In this document: positions 45,500 through 55,500 of the stretch, piece after piece | Position numbering within the stretch: the stretch's first letter is position 1 | Layout of the letters: each line of letters opens with the position of its first letter | Source of the DNA: Caenispirillum bisanense | Lineage (GTDB): Bacteria > Pseudomonadota > Alphaproteobacteria > Rhodospirillales > Rhodospirillaceae | Length of the DNA stretch: 64,000 nucleotides | NCBI RefSeq assembly: GCF_039523075.1 | Contig: NZ_BAAAEP010000006.1 | Coordinates: 44,688-108,687 of the forward strand | Direction of reading: 5' to 3' | Program-made: the position numbers and the translations under genes | Notes under the pieces: generated by a model | The model's input: the letters and a program-made list of their open reading frames with translations, nothing else | Database searches by the model: none | Told to the model about the DNA's origin: nothing

Positions 45500-47661
45500 C
45501 CGCCCCGCCCCTGCCCCGGCGGCGGAGGCGGCCGGTGCGCGTTCCCACCATCCTCCAGATGGAGGCGACCGAGTGCGGCGCCGCCTGCCTGGCCATGGTG
45601 CTGGCCCACCATGGCCGGTGGGAGAGCCTGGAAACCTTGCGCGAAGCCTGCGGCGTGTCGCGCGATGGCGCCAAGGCCTCCAACGTGCTGCGGGCGGCCC
45701 GTCGCTTCGGCCTGGGCGCCAAGGGCTTCCGCAAGGAGCCGGACGGCCTGCTCGATCTGCCGGTGCCGTCCATCCTGCACTGGAACTTCAACCATTTCGT
45801 GGTGTTCCGGGGCATCGTCGGCGACCGCGTCCACATCACCGACCCGGCCAGCGGCCCGCGCCAGGTCTCCCGCCAGGATCTGGACGAAGCCTTCACCGGC
45901 GTCGTCCTGGCGCTGGAGCCGGGGCCGGACTTCGCCCCCGGCGGCACTCCGCCGCGCCCCTTCGCCCAGCTGACCGGGCTGCTGGCCGGATCCCGTCCGG
46001 CGCTGGCGCTGGTGGCCGCCTTCAGCCTGTTCCTGGTGCTGCCGGGGATCGTGGTGCCGGGCCTGACCAGCCAGTTCGTCGACCGGGTGCTGGTCGACCA
46101 GATGAAAACCTGGGTGGCGCCGCTGATCATCGGGCTGGCGCTCGCCGCCGTGGCGCAGGCCGGCGTCACCGCCTTGCAGCAGCACTACCTGCTGCGGCTG
46201 GAGAGCAAGCTGGCGGTCACCCTCGCCAGCCGCTACCTCGCCCGCCTGATGGCCCTGCCGCTACGCTTCTTCACCCAGCGCCATGCCGGCGAACTGGCCG
46301 GACGGGTGGCCGCCACCGACCGCGTGGCGACCCTTCTGTCGGGCGAGTTGGCGACCAACCTGTTCAACATGATGTCGCTGGCCTTCTACCTTGCCGTCAT
46401 CGCCCTGTTCGATCCGGTGATGGCGGCGGCGGCGGTGGTGCTGGGGGCGGTGAACCTGGGCGCCCTGACCCTGGCCGGCCGCCGCCGCGACGACCTCAAC
46501 CGCCGCCTGCTCGGCCAGCAGGGCAAGCTGCTGTCGGCGACGGTCGGCAGTATTCACAACATCGAGACCCTGAAGGCGACCGGCGCCGAAACCGACGCCT
46601 TCGCCCTGTGGAGCGGCCATCAGGCCGGGCTGCTGACCACGCGGCAGGAAATGGGCCTGCATTCCGCCCTGCTCGCCGGGGTGCCGGCCCTCACCGCCGC
46701 CCTGGCGCCGGTGGTGGTGCTGGGCATCGGCGGCTGGCGGGTGATGGACGGGGCGCTGACCATCGGCGCCCTGGTCGCCCTGCAAAGCCTGTTTCAGGCC
46801 TTCATGGCACCTTTGGCCGGCCTGACGCAGCTCGGCACCCGCCTGCAACTGGTGAAGGGCGACCTCGCCCGCCTGTCCGACGTGCTGAACGCCCCGCCGC
46901 CGGCGGAGCCGCCGCCCCTTCCCGCCGGGGCCGACGGACCGCCGCGCGGCCGTATCGAACTGAAGGGCGTGACCTTCGGCTATTCGCCGCTCGACCGGCC
47001 GCTGATCGAGGCGGTCTCGCTGGTGCTGGAGCCGGGCAAGCGCATCGCCCTGGTCGGCGGCTCCGGCAGCGGCAAGAGCACCATCGGCCGTCTGGTCTGC
47101 GGCCTGCTGGCGCCGTGGGAGGGGGAGATCCTGCTCGACGGCATCCCCATCGGCCACCTGCCGGCGGCCCGCTTCGCCGCCACCGTCGCCCACGTCGATC
47201 AGGACATCATGCTGTTCGAGGGCACGGTGCGGGAGAACCTGACCCTGTGGGCCCCCGACGTCCCCGACGAGGTGCTCACCCGCGCCCTGAAGGATGCCGA
47301 GATCCACGCCGACGTCGCCGCCCGCCCCGGCGGGTACGACAGCGCCGTGCGCGAGGGCGGCCTCAACTTCAGCGGCGGCCAGCGGCAGCGGCTGGAACTG
47401 GCGCGGGCGCTGGTCAACGATCCGGCGGTGCTGGTGCTGGACGAGGCCACCTCGGCCCTGGACCCGGCGACGGAGCTGGCCATCGACTCCAACCTGCGGC
47501 GGCGCGGCTGCGCCTGCCTCATCGTCGCCCACCGCCTGTCCACCATCCGCGACGCCGACGAGATCGTGGTGCTGGAGCGCGGCCAGGTGGTCGAGCGCGG
47601 CACCCACCAGACGCTGATGGCCCGCAACGGCGTCTATGCCGACCTCATCCGGAGCGGCTGA
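45496..47661 (+). CDS. NHLP-type C39 peptidase / ABC exporter
   Basis: A 721-residue peptidase-containing ABC transporter. The N-terminal C39 domain has Gln in ILQMEATECG, Cys27 in TECGAACLAM, His100 in NFNHFVVF and Asp116 in ITDPASG, a complete catalytic set that cuts leaders after Gly-Gly. A six-helix membrane domain (about 150-450) follows, then an ATPase with GGSGSGKST near 521, SGGQRQRLELARA and VLVLDEATSALD, and a switch His in IVAHRLST. It would remove the leader from the precursor encoded at 52135 and export the core. It ends one base before the next ATG. Confidence 0.92.
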   Translation: MTAPPLPRRRRRPVRVPTILQMEATECGAACLAMVLAHHGRWESLETLREACGVSRDGAKASNVLRAARRFGLGAKGFRKEPDGLLDLPVPSILHWNFNHFVVFRGIVGDRVHITDPASGPRQVSRQDLDEAFTGVVLALEPGPDFAPGGTPPRPFAQLTGLLAGSRPALALVAAFSLFLVLPGIVVPGLTSQFVDRVLVDQMKTWVAPLIIGLALAAVAQAGVTALQQHYLLRLESKLAVTLASRYLARLMALPLRFFTQRHAGELAGRVAATDRVATLLSGELATNLFNMMSLAFYLAVIALFDPVMAAAAVVLGAVNLGALTLAGRRRDDLNRRLLGQQGKLLSATVGSIHNIETLKATGAETDAFALWSGHQAGLLTTRQEMGLHSALLAGVPALTAALAPVVVLGIGGWRVMDGALTIGALVALQSLFQAFMAPLAGLTQLGTRLQLVKGDLARLSDVLNAPPPAEPPPLPAGADGPPRGRIELKGVTFGYSPLDRPLIEAVSLVLEPGKRIALVGGSGSGKSTIGRLVCGLLAPWEGEILLDGIPIGHLPAARFAATVAHVDQDIMLFEGTVRENLTLWAPDVPDEVLTRALKDAEIHADVAARPGGYDSAVREGGLNFSGGQRQRLELARALVNDPAVLVLDEATSALDPATELAIDSNLRRRGCACLIVAHRLSTIRDADEIVVLERGQVVERGTHQTLMARNGVYADLIRSG

Positions 47662-47662
47662 C

Positions 47663-50572
47663 ATGGCCCTGCTTGACGCCCCCGTCGCGGGAGTCCGCGC
47701 CGCCTCCGCGCCTGCCGTGCCGCGCATCGTGCGACGGGGGGCGGTTGACCTGTTCGCCGTCGAGCGCACCGCCGACGGCGACAGCGGTCGCCACCACTTC
47801 CTCTGCCGGGTCGAGGCCGGCGGCTGGCTGCCGCCCCTGCCGGCCCCGGCCGGCGCCGCCTGGGAGGTGCGGGCGGTGCCGGGGCTCGGCGCCGAGGTGG
47901 AGGACGCCGGCCACACCGCCGAAGCCATGCCGCCCGCCGCCCGCGACCACTGGGTCGCCACCCTCGCCGCCGGGCTGGCGGAGATGGCGGGTGGCGGCGG
48001 CACCGGGGCCGGCGGCGCCGACCTCGCCCTGGCTCCCGGCCACCATGATGTCGCCCCCGGCCTGCGGTGCGGCGGGACGGCCCTGCTGCCGGTGTGGGTG
48101 GTGGTGCAGGGTGGCCGCTTCCGCCTGCGCGGCGGCGACGAGGCGGTCGAGCCCCTGGCCCCCGGCGCGGCGCCGGTGCCGCTCACCCGTACCCTCTGGC
48201 TTCACTGCCTCGACCGCGGCGAGGTGGAGGTGCTCGACGCCCTGCCGGATGCCGCGACGGGCGAGGCCCTGGCCGCCTACCACGCCCATGCCGCCGCCGT
48301 CATCGACAGCGCCCTGCGCCGCCGCGCCGCCCAGGCGAGCGAGCGGCAGCGGCGGCGCGACGACATCAACCGCCGGGCGCGCACCGACGGCCTGCGCGCC
48401 CTCGCCCAGGTGGCGGAGCCCGACGCCCCGCCGCCGCCGCCGGCCGAGACGGTGCCGGAGCTGGCGGCGCTGCATCTGCTCGCCCATCACCTCGACCTCA
48501 CCCTGCGCCCGGCCACCACCGCCGACACCGGCGGCGACCGTTTGCAGGCGGTGCTGAAGGCATCGGGCATCCGCTGGCGCATGGTGCTGCTGCGCGACGG
48601 CTGGTGGCGTCGCGACAGCGGGCCGCTGCTGGCGTGGTGGGAAAAGGACAACGGCGGCGACAGTGCCGCCGCGGTGGCGCTGCTGCCGGTCCGCGGCGGC
48701 TACATGATGCACGATCCGGCCGACGGCACGGTCCGGCGGGTGGATGCCCGTCTGGCCGACCGGCTCAAGCCGCAGGCCCGCATGCTCTATCGCCGGCTGC
48801 CCGACACGCCGCTGGGCGCGGCGGCGCTGGTGCGGTTCGGGCTGCGCGATGCCGGGCCGGTGCTGCGGCGGCTGGGCTGGCTCGGCGCCCTGACGGCGCT
48901 GCTTGCCCTCAGCGTCCCCTTTGCGACCAACCTGCTGGTGCAGGAGATCATCCCGCGCGCCATGGCCGACCAGCACCTGATCCTGGTCGGCGGCCTGCTG
49001 GCGGCGGCGTTGGGGGCCGGCGCCTTCCAGCTGGTGCGGCAACTGCTGACCCTGACCGTGGAAGGCCGTCTCGACTGGTCGCTGCAGGCCGGCATGTTCG
49101 ACCGCCTGCTGCGCCTCGCGCCCGGCTTCTACAGCCGCTTCAGCGCCGGCGACCTGGCCGACCGCGTGCTCGGCGTGCAGGGCATCCGCGAGCGGCTGTC
49201 CGGCGCCGCCCTCACCGCCCTGCAGAGCCTGCTGTTCTCGGCCTTCAGCCTGGCGGCGCTGTTCTTCTTCGACCCCTGGCTGGCGCTGGTCGGGCTGGCC
49301 CTGGCGCTTGCCTCGCTGGTGACGACGGTGGGGCTGGCGGCGGTGCAGCTGCGGCACGAGGCCCGCCACGCCGACGCCCGCGGCCGGGTGGAGGGGCTGG
49401 TGTTCCAGATCCTGGCCGGCATCGGCAAGCTGAAGGCCGCCGCCGCCGTCGACCGCGCCTTCAGCGCCTGGGCTCGCCTCTATGCCGGCCAGAAGCGACA
49501 CTTCGCCGCCGCCGGCCGGGTTTCCAACCACCTGACGGTGTTCCATGCCGCCTTCCCGGCGGTGGCGACGCTGCTGCTGCTCGGTGTCGCCGTTCTGGTG
49601 ATCGAGGACGCCGCCATCGACCGCCGCCGCCACCTGCTCGGCGGCGGCGACCCGACGCGCCCGCCGCAGGGCCTGACGCCCGGCGCCATGCTGGCCTTCC
49701 TGGCCGCCTTCGGCCAGTTCCTGGCGGCGCTCAACGCCGTCGGACAATCGCTGACCGACGTGCTGGCGGCGGTGCCGCTGTACACCCGCCTGCGGCCGGT
49801 GCTGGACGCGGTGCCGGAAGAAGCCGGCCAGGGCCGCGACCCGGCGGTGCTGCGCGGCGGCGTCGAGTTCGCCAACGTCACCTTCGCCTACCACAGCGGC
49901 GGCGCCCGCCTCATCGAAGACCTGTCGCTTGCCATCGAGCCGGGGGAATGGGTGGCGCTGGTCGGCCCCTCCGGCTCGGGCAAATCGACGCTGCTGCGCC
50001 TGCTGCTGGGGTTCGAGCGGCCGCAGGGCGGCGAGATCTTCCTCGACGGCAAGCCGCTCGCCGACCTCGATCTGGCGGCGGTGCGGCGGCAGATGGGCGT
50101 GGTGCTGCAAAGCGGCAAGGTCTCGGGCGGCACCATCCTCAGCAACATCGTCGGCACCAGCGGCCTCGGGCTGGAGGACGCCTGGACGGCGGCCCGGCTG
50201 GTCGGGCTGGAGCCCGACATCCGCGCCATGCCCATGGAGATGCACACCCCCCTGCTGGACGGCGGCGCCACCCTGTCCGGCGGCCAGCGCCAGCGCCTGC
50301 TGCTGGCCCGCGCCATGATCCGCCGGCCGCGCCTGCTGGTGCTGGACGAAGCCACCAGCGCCCTCGACAACCGCACCCAGGCCATCGTCACCGAAACCCT
50401 GGCCGCCCTGCCGGTCACCCGCATCGTCATCGCCCACCGCCTGACCTCGGTGCAGCAGGCCGGCCGCATCGTCGTGCTGCGCGGCGGCCGCATCGTGCAG
50501 CAGGGGCCCTATGACAAGCTTGTCTCCACGCCGGGCCCGTTCGCCGACATGGCGCGGCGCCAGATGCTCTAA
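47663..50572 (+). CDS. NHLP-type ABC exporter, second subunit
   Basis: A 969-residue permease-ATPase. About 390 N-terminal residues lack a peptidase; they contain a cupin-like start (RRGAVDLFAVERT...) and the domain that precedes the membrane part in this family (LQAVLKASGIRWRMVLLRDGWWRRDSGPLL, split over about 305-340). Six membrane helices and a complete ATPase follow (GPSGSGKST, LSGGQRQRLLLARA, LLVLDEATSALD, IAHRLTS). In NHLP systems this protein pairs with the peptidase subunit as a heterodimer. The start is the ATG at 47663, two bases after the previous stop codon. Confidence 0.9.
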   Translation: MALLDAPVAGVRAASAPAVPRIVRRGAVDLFAVERTADGDSGRHHFLCRVEAGGWLPPLPAPAGAAWEVRAVPGLGAEVEDAGHTAEAMPPAARDHWVATLAAGLAEMAGGGGTGAGGADLALAPGHHDVAPGLRCGGTALLPVWVVVQGGRFRLRGGDEAVEPLAPGAAPVPLTRTLWLHCLDRGEVEVLDALPDAATGEALAAYHAHAAAVIDSALRRRAAQASERQRRRDDINRRARTDGLRALAQVAEPDAPPPPPAETVPELAALHLLAHHLDLTLRPATTADTGGDRLQAVLKASGIRWRMVLLRDGWWRRDSGPLLAWWEKDNGGDSAAAVALLPVRGGYMMHDPADGTVRRVDARLADRLKPQARMLYRRLPDTPLGAAALVRFGLRDAGPVLRRLGWLGALTALLALSVPFATNLLVQEIIPRAMADQHLILVGGLLAAALGAGAFQLVRQLLTLTVEGRLDWSLQAGMFDRLLRLAPGFYSRFSAGDLADRVLGVQGIRERLSGAALTALQSLLFSAFSLAALFFFDPWLALVGLALALASLVTTVGLAAVQLRHEARHADARGRVEGLVFQILAGIGKLKAAAAVDRAFSAWARLYAGQKRHFAAAGRVSNHLTVFHAAFPAVATLLLLGVAVLVIEDAAIDRRRHLLGGGDPTRPPQGLTPGAMLAFLAAFGQFLAALNAVGQSLTDVLAAVPLYTRLRPVLDAVPEEAGQGRDPAVLRGGVEFANVTFAYHSGGARLIEDLSLAIEPGEWVALVGPSGSGKSTLLRLLLGFERPQGGEIFLDGKPLADLDLAAVRRQMGVVLQSGKVSGGTILSNIVGTSGLGLEDAWTAARLVGLEPDIRAMPMEMHTPLLDGGATLSGGQRQRLLLARAMIRRPRLLVLDEATSALDNRTQAIVTETLAALPVTRIVIAHRLTSVQQAGRIVVLRGGRIVQQGPYDKLVSTPGPFADMARRQML

Positions 50573-50591
50573 CCACGGGAGGACGCGCGGA

Positions 50592-51149
50592 ATGCGCAAG
50601 GTTCTGTACATCCTCGGCCATTTCGACGACCGCGATGTCGAGTGGCTGGCCCATGCCGGCGTCCGCCGCCGCATCGCCGCCGGCCAGCGGCTGATCACCG
50701 AAGGGCAGCCCATCGCCTCGCTGTTCGTGGTGCTGGAAGGGCATGTGGCGGTCACGGTGCGGGGCGTCGGCACGGTCGCGCGCCTCAGCGCCGGCGAGGT
50801 GGTGGGAGAGATGTCCTTCGTCGACAGCGCCCCGCCCTCGGCCTCGGTGGAGGCGCTGGAGGGCTGCGTGGTGCTGGAACTGTCGCGCGCCGATCTCAGC
50901 GCCAAGCTGGCCAGCGACACCGCCTTCACCGGCCGCTTCTACAAGGCCATGGCGCTGTTCCTGGCCGACCGCCTGCGCAACACCGTCCGCCGCCTCGGCT
51001 ACGGCGAGGACGCGAGCCTTGCCGACGAAGGCGTGCTGGCCGACGAACTGGACGACGCCATCCTCGACTCGCTGTCGCAGGCCGGCGACCGCTTCGACCG
51101 CCTGCTGCGCACCCTCGCCACCGCCCGCCTGGTGGACAGCCATGGCTGA
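50592..51149 (+). CDS. Cyclic-nucleotide-binding-domain protein
   Basis: A 185-residue protein. Residues about 20-130 are a cNMP-binding beta-barrel: RRRIAAGQRLITEGQPIASL, VVLEGHVAV, LSAGEVVGEMSFVD and the phosphate-binding-like PPSASVEA. The usual arginine (GE...ALL..RSATV pattern) is replaced, so ligand binding is uncertain. No DNA-binding domain follows, only a helical tail. Such proteins accompany NHLP exporters and may sense a ligand for them. GGGAGG precedes the ATG at 50592; the stop overlaps the next gene by eight bases. Confidence 0.8.
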   Translation: MRKVLYILGHFDDRDVEWLAHAGVRRRIAAGQRLITEGQPIASLFVVLEGHVAVTVRGVGTVARLSAGEVVGEMSFVDSAPPSASVEALEGCVVLELSRADLSAKLASDTAFTGRFYKAMALFLADRLRNTVRRLGYGEDASLADEGVLADELDDAILDSLSQAGDRFDRLLRTLATARLVDSHG

Positions 51150-52104
51150 CCCGGTCGCGGCGGCCCGGCCTCGCTCCACCGTCGTGCTGGCGCCGCTCGC
51201 CGGGAATACCTCGGCCTATGCCGGCCTCACCTATCCCCGTCTTGCCCCCTGCCTGGGCGCGCTGGCGCTGCCGTGGCTGGCTGTCGGTGCCACCCTGGCG
51301 GGGGTGCCGGTCGGCCTCGCGCTCGGAACCCTGGGCAACGATGGCGAGGCGCTGCTGCTGTCGGTGGTGGTGACGCCGGCGCTGCGCCGGCAGGGGTTCG
51401 GCCGCCGCCTGCTGGCCGCCTTCGCCGAGGCGCCCGCCGCCGCCGGCGCCCACCGCGCCGCCGCCGCGTACTCCAGCCGTCTGCCGGCGGGGGATGCGGC
51501 CGCCCTGGTCGCCGCCGCAACCGCCGCCGGCTGGGGCCCGCCGGAGCTGCGGGAACTCATCTGCTTCAGCGAGGCCGGCCCCATGGTGGAAGCGGTCGCG
51601 CGCTGGCCGGCGGTGTCGGGCCGGCTGCGCGATGCCGAGGGGGTGAGCTTCGCGCCGTGGCGGCCGCTGGATGCCGCCGACCACGCCGCCATCGCCGCCA
51701 TGGCCGGCGGCGAGGGCTACGTACCGCACATGCACCCCGACTGGTCGATGGCGGCGCCGCTGCCCGAATGCTCGGTGGCGGTGCGGCGCGGCGGCGCCCT
51801 GGTGGGCTGGGTGATGGCGGAGCAGGCGGCGGGCGTGCCCCTGCCCGGCTACCGCGACCGCCCGGCCGTCACCTACCGCTCCGCCTATCTGCGGCCCGAC
51901 CTGTGGCACACCGGCGCCCTGGTCGGCGCCTACTGGCACGCCTTCGACCGTCAGGCCGCCCTGCTCGGCCCGCAGTCGATCGCCATCTATCACACCTGCC
52001 TGCCACGCATGATGGCCATGGTGCGACGCCGCTTCGGCCCCCTCCATTTGAAGGTGGACGAGGCATGGGAACTGAGGATTACCTTTCGAACACTACAAAA
52101 ATAA
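51142..52104 (+). CDS. Tandem GNAT-family acyltransferase
   Basis: A 320-residue protein with a clear N-terminal GNAT domain (VVVTPALRRQGFGRRLL is the acyl-CoA-binding motif A, near 75-91) and a second, more diverged GNAT-like half (about 165-315: GGALVGWVMAEQAAG, YRSAYLRPDLWHTGALVGAYW). This two-part layout next to an NHLP-leader precursor resembles the GNAT maturases of selidamide-type lipopeptides, which fatty-acylate Lys or ornithine side chains. The core peptide here has three lysines. The function is an inference; simple acetylation or self-immunity is also possible. Confidence 0.8.
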   Translation: MADPVAAARPRSTVVLAPLAGNTSAYAGLTYPRLAPCLGALALPWLAVGATLAGVPVGLALGTLGNDGEALLLSVVVTPALRRQGFGRRLLAAFAEAPAAAGAHRAAAAYSSRLPAGDAAALVAAATAAGWGPPELRELICFSEAGPMVEAVARWPAVSGRLRDAEGVSFAPWRPLDAADHAAIAAMAGGEGYVPHMHPDWSMAAPLPECSVAVRRGGALVGWVMAEQAAGVPLPGYRDRPAVTYRSAYLRPDLWHTGALVGAYWHAFDRQAALLGPQSIAIYHTCLPRMMAMVRRRFGPLHLKVDEAWELRITFRTLQK

Positions 52105-52120
52105 ACCATCAACCATTCTC

Positions 52121-52125
52121 AGGAG
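52121..52125 (+). promoter_or_regulatory. Ribosome binding site of the precursor gene
   Basis: AGGAG nine bases before the ATG at 52135, in a locally AT-rich patch (52,075-52,135) that contrasts with the surrounding DNA. The patch could also carry a separate promoter for the precursor. Confidence 0.6.
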
Positions 52126-52134
52126 TATCTTTTG

Positions 52135-52440
52135 ATGTCCTTTGACCTTGAGGCCCTGTTCGGCGCCGACACCATCGCCGCCGCCACCGCCCGCCTGAAG
52201 ACCGACGCGGCCTTCCGCGCCGAAGCGGATGCCGACATCAACGCCGCCGTGAAGGCGCACTACGGCATCGACCTGCCGCTGCCGCTGAAGCTGGTGGAGA
52301 ACAAGGACGGCACCTTCAATCTGATCCCCACCGACGAAACCGTTCTGTCCGACGACGAACTCGATCTGGTGGCCGGCGGCGTTCCGCCGCGGCCCACCAT
52401 GAAGGACCTCGGCAAGAACGCGAAGATCGGCTTCGGCTGA
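52135..52440 (+). CDS. NHLP-type peptide precursor
   Basis: A 101-residue precursor. Residues 1-82 form the leader: helices (IAAATARLKTDAAFRAEADA), GIDLPLPLKLVENKDGT as in nitrile hydratase-like leaders, then LSDDELDLVAGG, a standard double-glycine site for the C39 peptidases encoded on both sides. Cleavage would release a 19-residue core, VPPRPTMKDLGKNAKIGFG, with three Lys, no Cys or Ser and one Thr. Lanthionine and azole formation are therefore ruled out on residues alone, which points to lysine acylation, or to an unmodified peptide. A strong hairpin follows, probably to stabilise an abundant transcript. Confidence 0.85.
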   Translation: MSFDLEALFGADTIAAATARLKTDAAFRAEADADINAAVKAHYGIDLPLPLKLVENKDGTFNLIPTDETVLSDDELDLVAGGVPPRPTMKDLGKNAKIGFG

Positions 52441-52447
52441 GGCAAAT

Positions 52448-52476
52448 GGGGCTCCCGGTCTCCGGGAGCCCCTTTC
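52448..52476 (+). terminator. Hairpin after the precursor gene
   Basis: GGGGCTCCCGG-TCT-CCGGGAGCCCC is a perfect 11-base stem with a three-base loop, followed by TTT. The T-run is short, so it probably lets some transcription through to the fused exporter gene, giving much precursor and little exporter. Confidence 0.82.
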
Positions 52477-52521
52477 CTGCGGAGATCCAGCAGTGCGAGC
52501 CGTCGACCACCGGACCGGGCC

Positions 52522-55500
52522 GTGACCGTTCGCACCCCCACCGTCCTGCAGCACGAAATGACCGAGTGCGGCCTTGCCGCCCTCGCCATGCTGATGGGCT
52601 ACCATGGCTGCCATGTGCCGCTGCATGAGCTGCGCACGGTGGCCGGAGCCTCCCGCGACGGCACCTCGCTCCGCCGCCTGCGCGATCTGGCGCGGCATTA
52701 CGGTTTCCTGGCCCACGCCGTCAGCTGCGAACCCGAGGCCCTCGCCGGCCGCCCCCTCCCCCTCATGGCGTTCGTGTCCTTCAACCACATGGTGGTGGTG
52801 GAAGGCATCACGCCCCATTGGGTGCAGGTGAACGACCCGGCGGTCGGGCCCATGCGCATGGATCGGGCCGATTTCGACCGCATGTTCACCGGCGTGGCCC
52901 TGGCCGTCACCCCCGGACCGCAGGTGCGCCCCCGCCGGCCCTGGCGAGCACGTTCCGCCATCCTGCGGCGCGCTGCCGTCGCGGCGGCGCCGTGGACGGC
53001 GGCTGTCGTGGCGGGCGAGGCCGGCGTGATGGCGGTGGCGACGCTGATGGCGGGCGAGCTTTGGCCCGCCGCCCTGGCGCTGCCGCCCCTGCTGGCCGCC
53101 ACCCTGGCGGCAGGCCGCCACCTGTCCCGTCGCCTGGACGAGTGCATCGGCAGCGACAGCCTCTCCACCCTGCTCGGCCGCAGCCCGGCCAGCATCGCCC
53201 ACCGCAGCCCGTCCCTTCTTCAGGCCATAGCCGACAGCGGCCAGCGCGTCGGCCGCGACATCCTCGCCCCGGTTACGGTGGACGCCGCCCGGCTGGCGGC
53301 CTCCGCCGTGCCGGGCGTCACGCTCGCCCTGATGCACCCGGTTGCCGGCGCGGCGACCGTCGCCGGGGCGGTCGCCTGCGGGGCGCTGGCCGCCGTCGCC
53401 ACGGCCGCGCGGGGCTCCATCCGGCGGCGGGCCGAGGCGGTGGCCGGCGACGATCTGCCGGACCTTCCGCTTGCCGTGCCGTTGCGCCTGCCGTCGTACC
53501 TGTTCGACGGCCGCGACGACGACCTGCTGGCCGAGATCGCCGGCAGCCGGGCGGAGCACTCGGCGACGCTGGCCCGCGCCGTCACCGCCGCGGCCTGGCA
53601 CCGGGGCGCCACGGTGGGCCTTGCCGCGGCCGCGGTGGCGGTTGCCGGAGCCACGGGCGGCGGCCCGGCCTTCGCCCTCGCCGCTCTGGCGCTGTGGCCG
53701 TGGCTGGGGGTCGGGCAGCTGGCCCGGCGGTTGCTCCACCTGCGCCGCGAGGCCGCCCTGCTCGCCGACATCGAGGCCGCCCCGCCGGCCGATCAGCCGA
53801 CCTCGTCGACGGCGACGCCGGGGGTACTGGAGCTATCGGCGGTGCGCTTCGGCTACAGCACCGCCGCCCCGCCCCTGCTCGACGGCCTCACCCTGCGCCT
53901 GGAGGCCGGCGCGCAAGTGGGCCTCACCGGCCCGGTGGGGGCCGGCAAGAGCACCCTCGCCGCCATCGCCGCCGGTCAGGTGCTGCCGTGGGACGGCACC
54001 GCCACGCGCGGCGGCACCCTCGCGCTGGTCACCGAGCGACCGATCCTGGTCCAGGCGTCGCTGCGCGATGCGGTGACGCTGTGGGATCACGGCATCTCCG
54101 ATGCGGCAGTGCAGGAGGCCCTGCGGGCCGTCCGCCTGTGGGAAGAACTCAGCGACCGCCCCGGCGGCCTCCACCAGCCCGTCGAGGCGCACGGGCGCAA
54201 CCTCAGCGGCGGCCAGCGCCGGCGGCTCGGCATCGCCCGCGCCCTGGTGCGCCGCCCCGACATCCTGATCATCGACGAGGCCCTGGACGGCGTCGACCTG
54301 GAGGCGGAAACCCTCCTGCGCCGGCATCTGCGCCGCCACGGCATCACCCTTCTGCTCATCAGCCAGCGCGAGGAAAGCCTCGCCGCCTGCGACGCCGTGT
54401 GGCACCTCGGCGATGGCCGCCTGACCGCCACGGGCGCGGCGGTCGTCTCGCAGGACTGCGGACCGGCGCCCCAGCCCGCACCGCCACCACCGCCACCTAC
54501 CCCGGCGGAGGCGGAGGAACGGGCGGGCCTGGAGCGGCTGCTGGCGGCCCTCGGGCTGCCGCCGCCTCTGGAGGCTGACACGAGGACGGAGGGCGGGCTG
54601 GCCGGCCTGCGCCACGCCGCCCGCCGCAGCGGCGTGGTGCTGCGCCACGTCCGCCTGACCGGCGACGCCTGGCGCCACAACAGCCTGGAGCCGCTGCTGG
54701 TCCGCCATGCCGCCCTCGGCTGGACGCCCCTGCTGCCGGGCCGCAACGGGCGCTACTCCCTCGTGCTGGCCGACGGCAGCCGGCGCCCCCTGACCGATGC
54801 CGACGCCAGCGCGGTGGCCGAGGACGCCATCGCCGCCCATCGCCGCCCGCTGCCCGAACAGCCGGCCCTGGACAGGCCGCGCCCGGCTCTGCCCTCCGCC
54901 GCCTCGTCCCTGCTGCTGTGCCTCGGCACCGGCCTGCTGGTGCCCGGCCTGCCGCTGGCGGCGGGGGTACTCGGCGCCGCGGCGGTGGCGCTCGGCGCCG
55001 CGGCCGGTGACCTGGGGGCCGGGCGGCGACGCGCGATCGGCATGGCGGTCGGCGAAATCCAGCTCGCCGGCCACGCCCTGCGCCTGCAACCGGCCTGGGT
55101 CCAGGCCCGCCACCCCGACCACCTGGCGGCCTGGAGCGAGGCCGCCGGACGCCTTCTGGCGGGCCAGACGCAGCGGGCGATGCCGGCCGCCGCCCTCTCC
55201 GCCCGGCAGGCCGCCGACGACACCCTTGCGGCCCTGGTCGGGGCCCTGCCGGACCTGCGGGGCAACGGCGGCCTGAACCGTGTGGTCGAGCACTGGCAGC
55301 GGCAGAAGCAGGCCGCCGACGAGGCCGCCCGCGCTCCCCTGCGGCGCCTCGCGTGGGCCGAGGCGGCGGTGCGAGGCGCCACCCTTGCCGGCCTTGCCCT
55401 GACCGCCGTCGCGCCCGTCGCCGCGCCTGTCCTGGCAGCGGCATGGCTGCTTGCGCACGCCGGGCGCCAGAGCCTGAACCACCGCCGCCAGTGGCGCCGG

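Noticed and set aside
45573..48557. A 994-codon open frame overlapping the C39-ABC exporter and the next gene.
   Set aside because: It is Arg/Pro/Gly-rich shadow sequence caused by very high GC; the exporter frames have complete catalytic motifs.
47645..50929. A 1,094-codon open frame on the minus strand.
   Set aside because: Antisense shadow of the second exporter; composition dominated by Gly, Arg, Gln and His without any domain.
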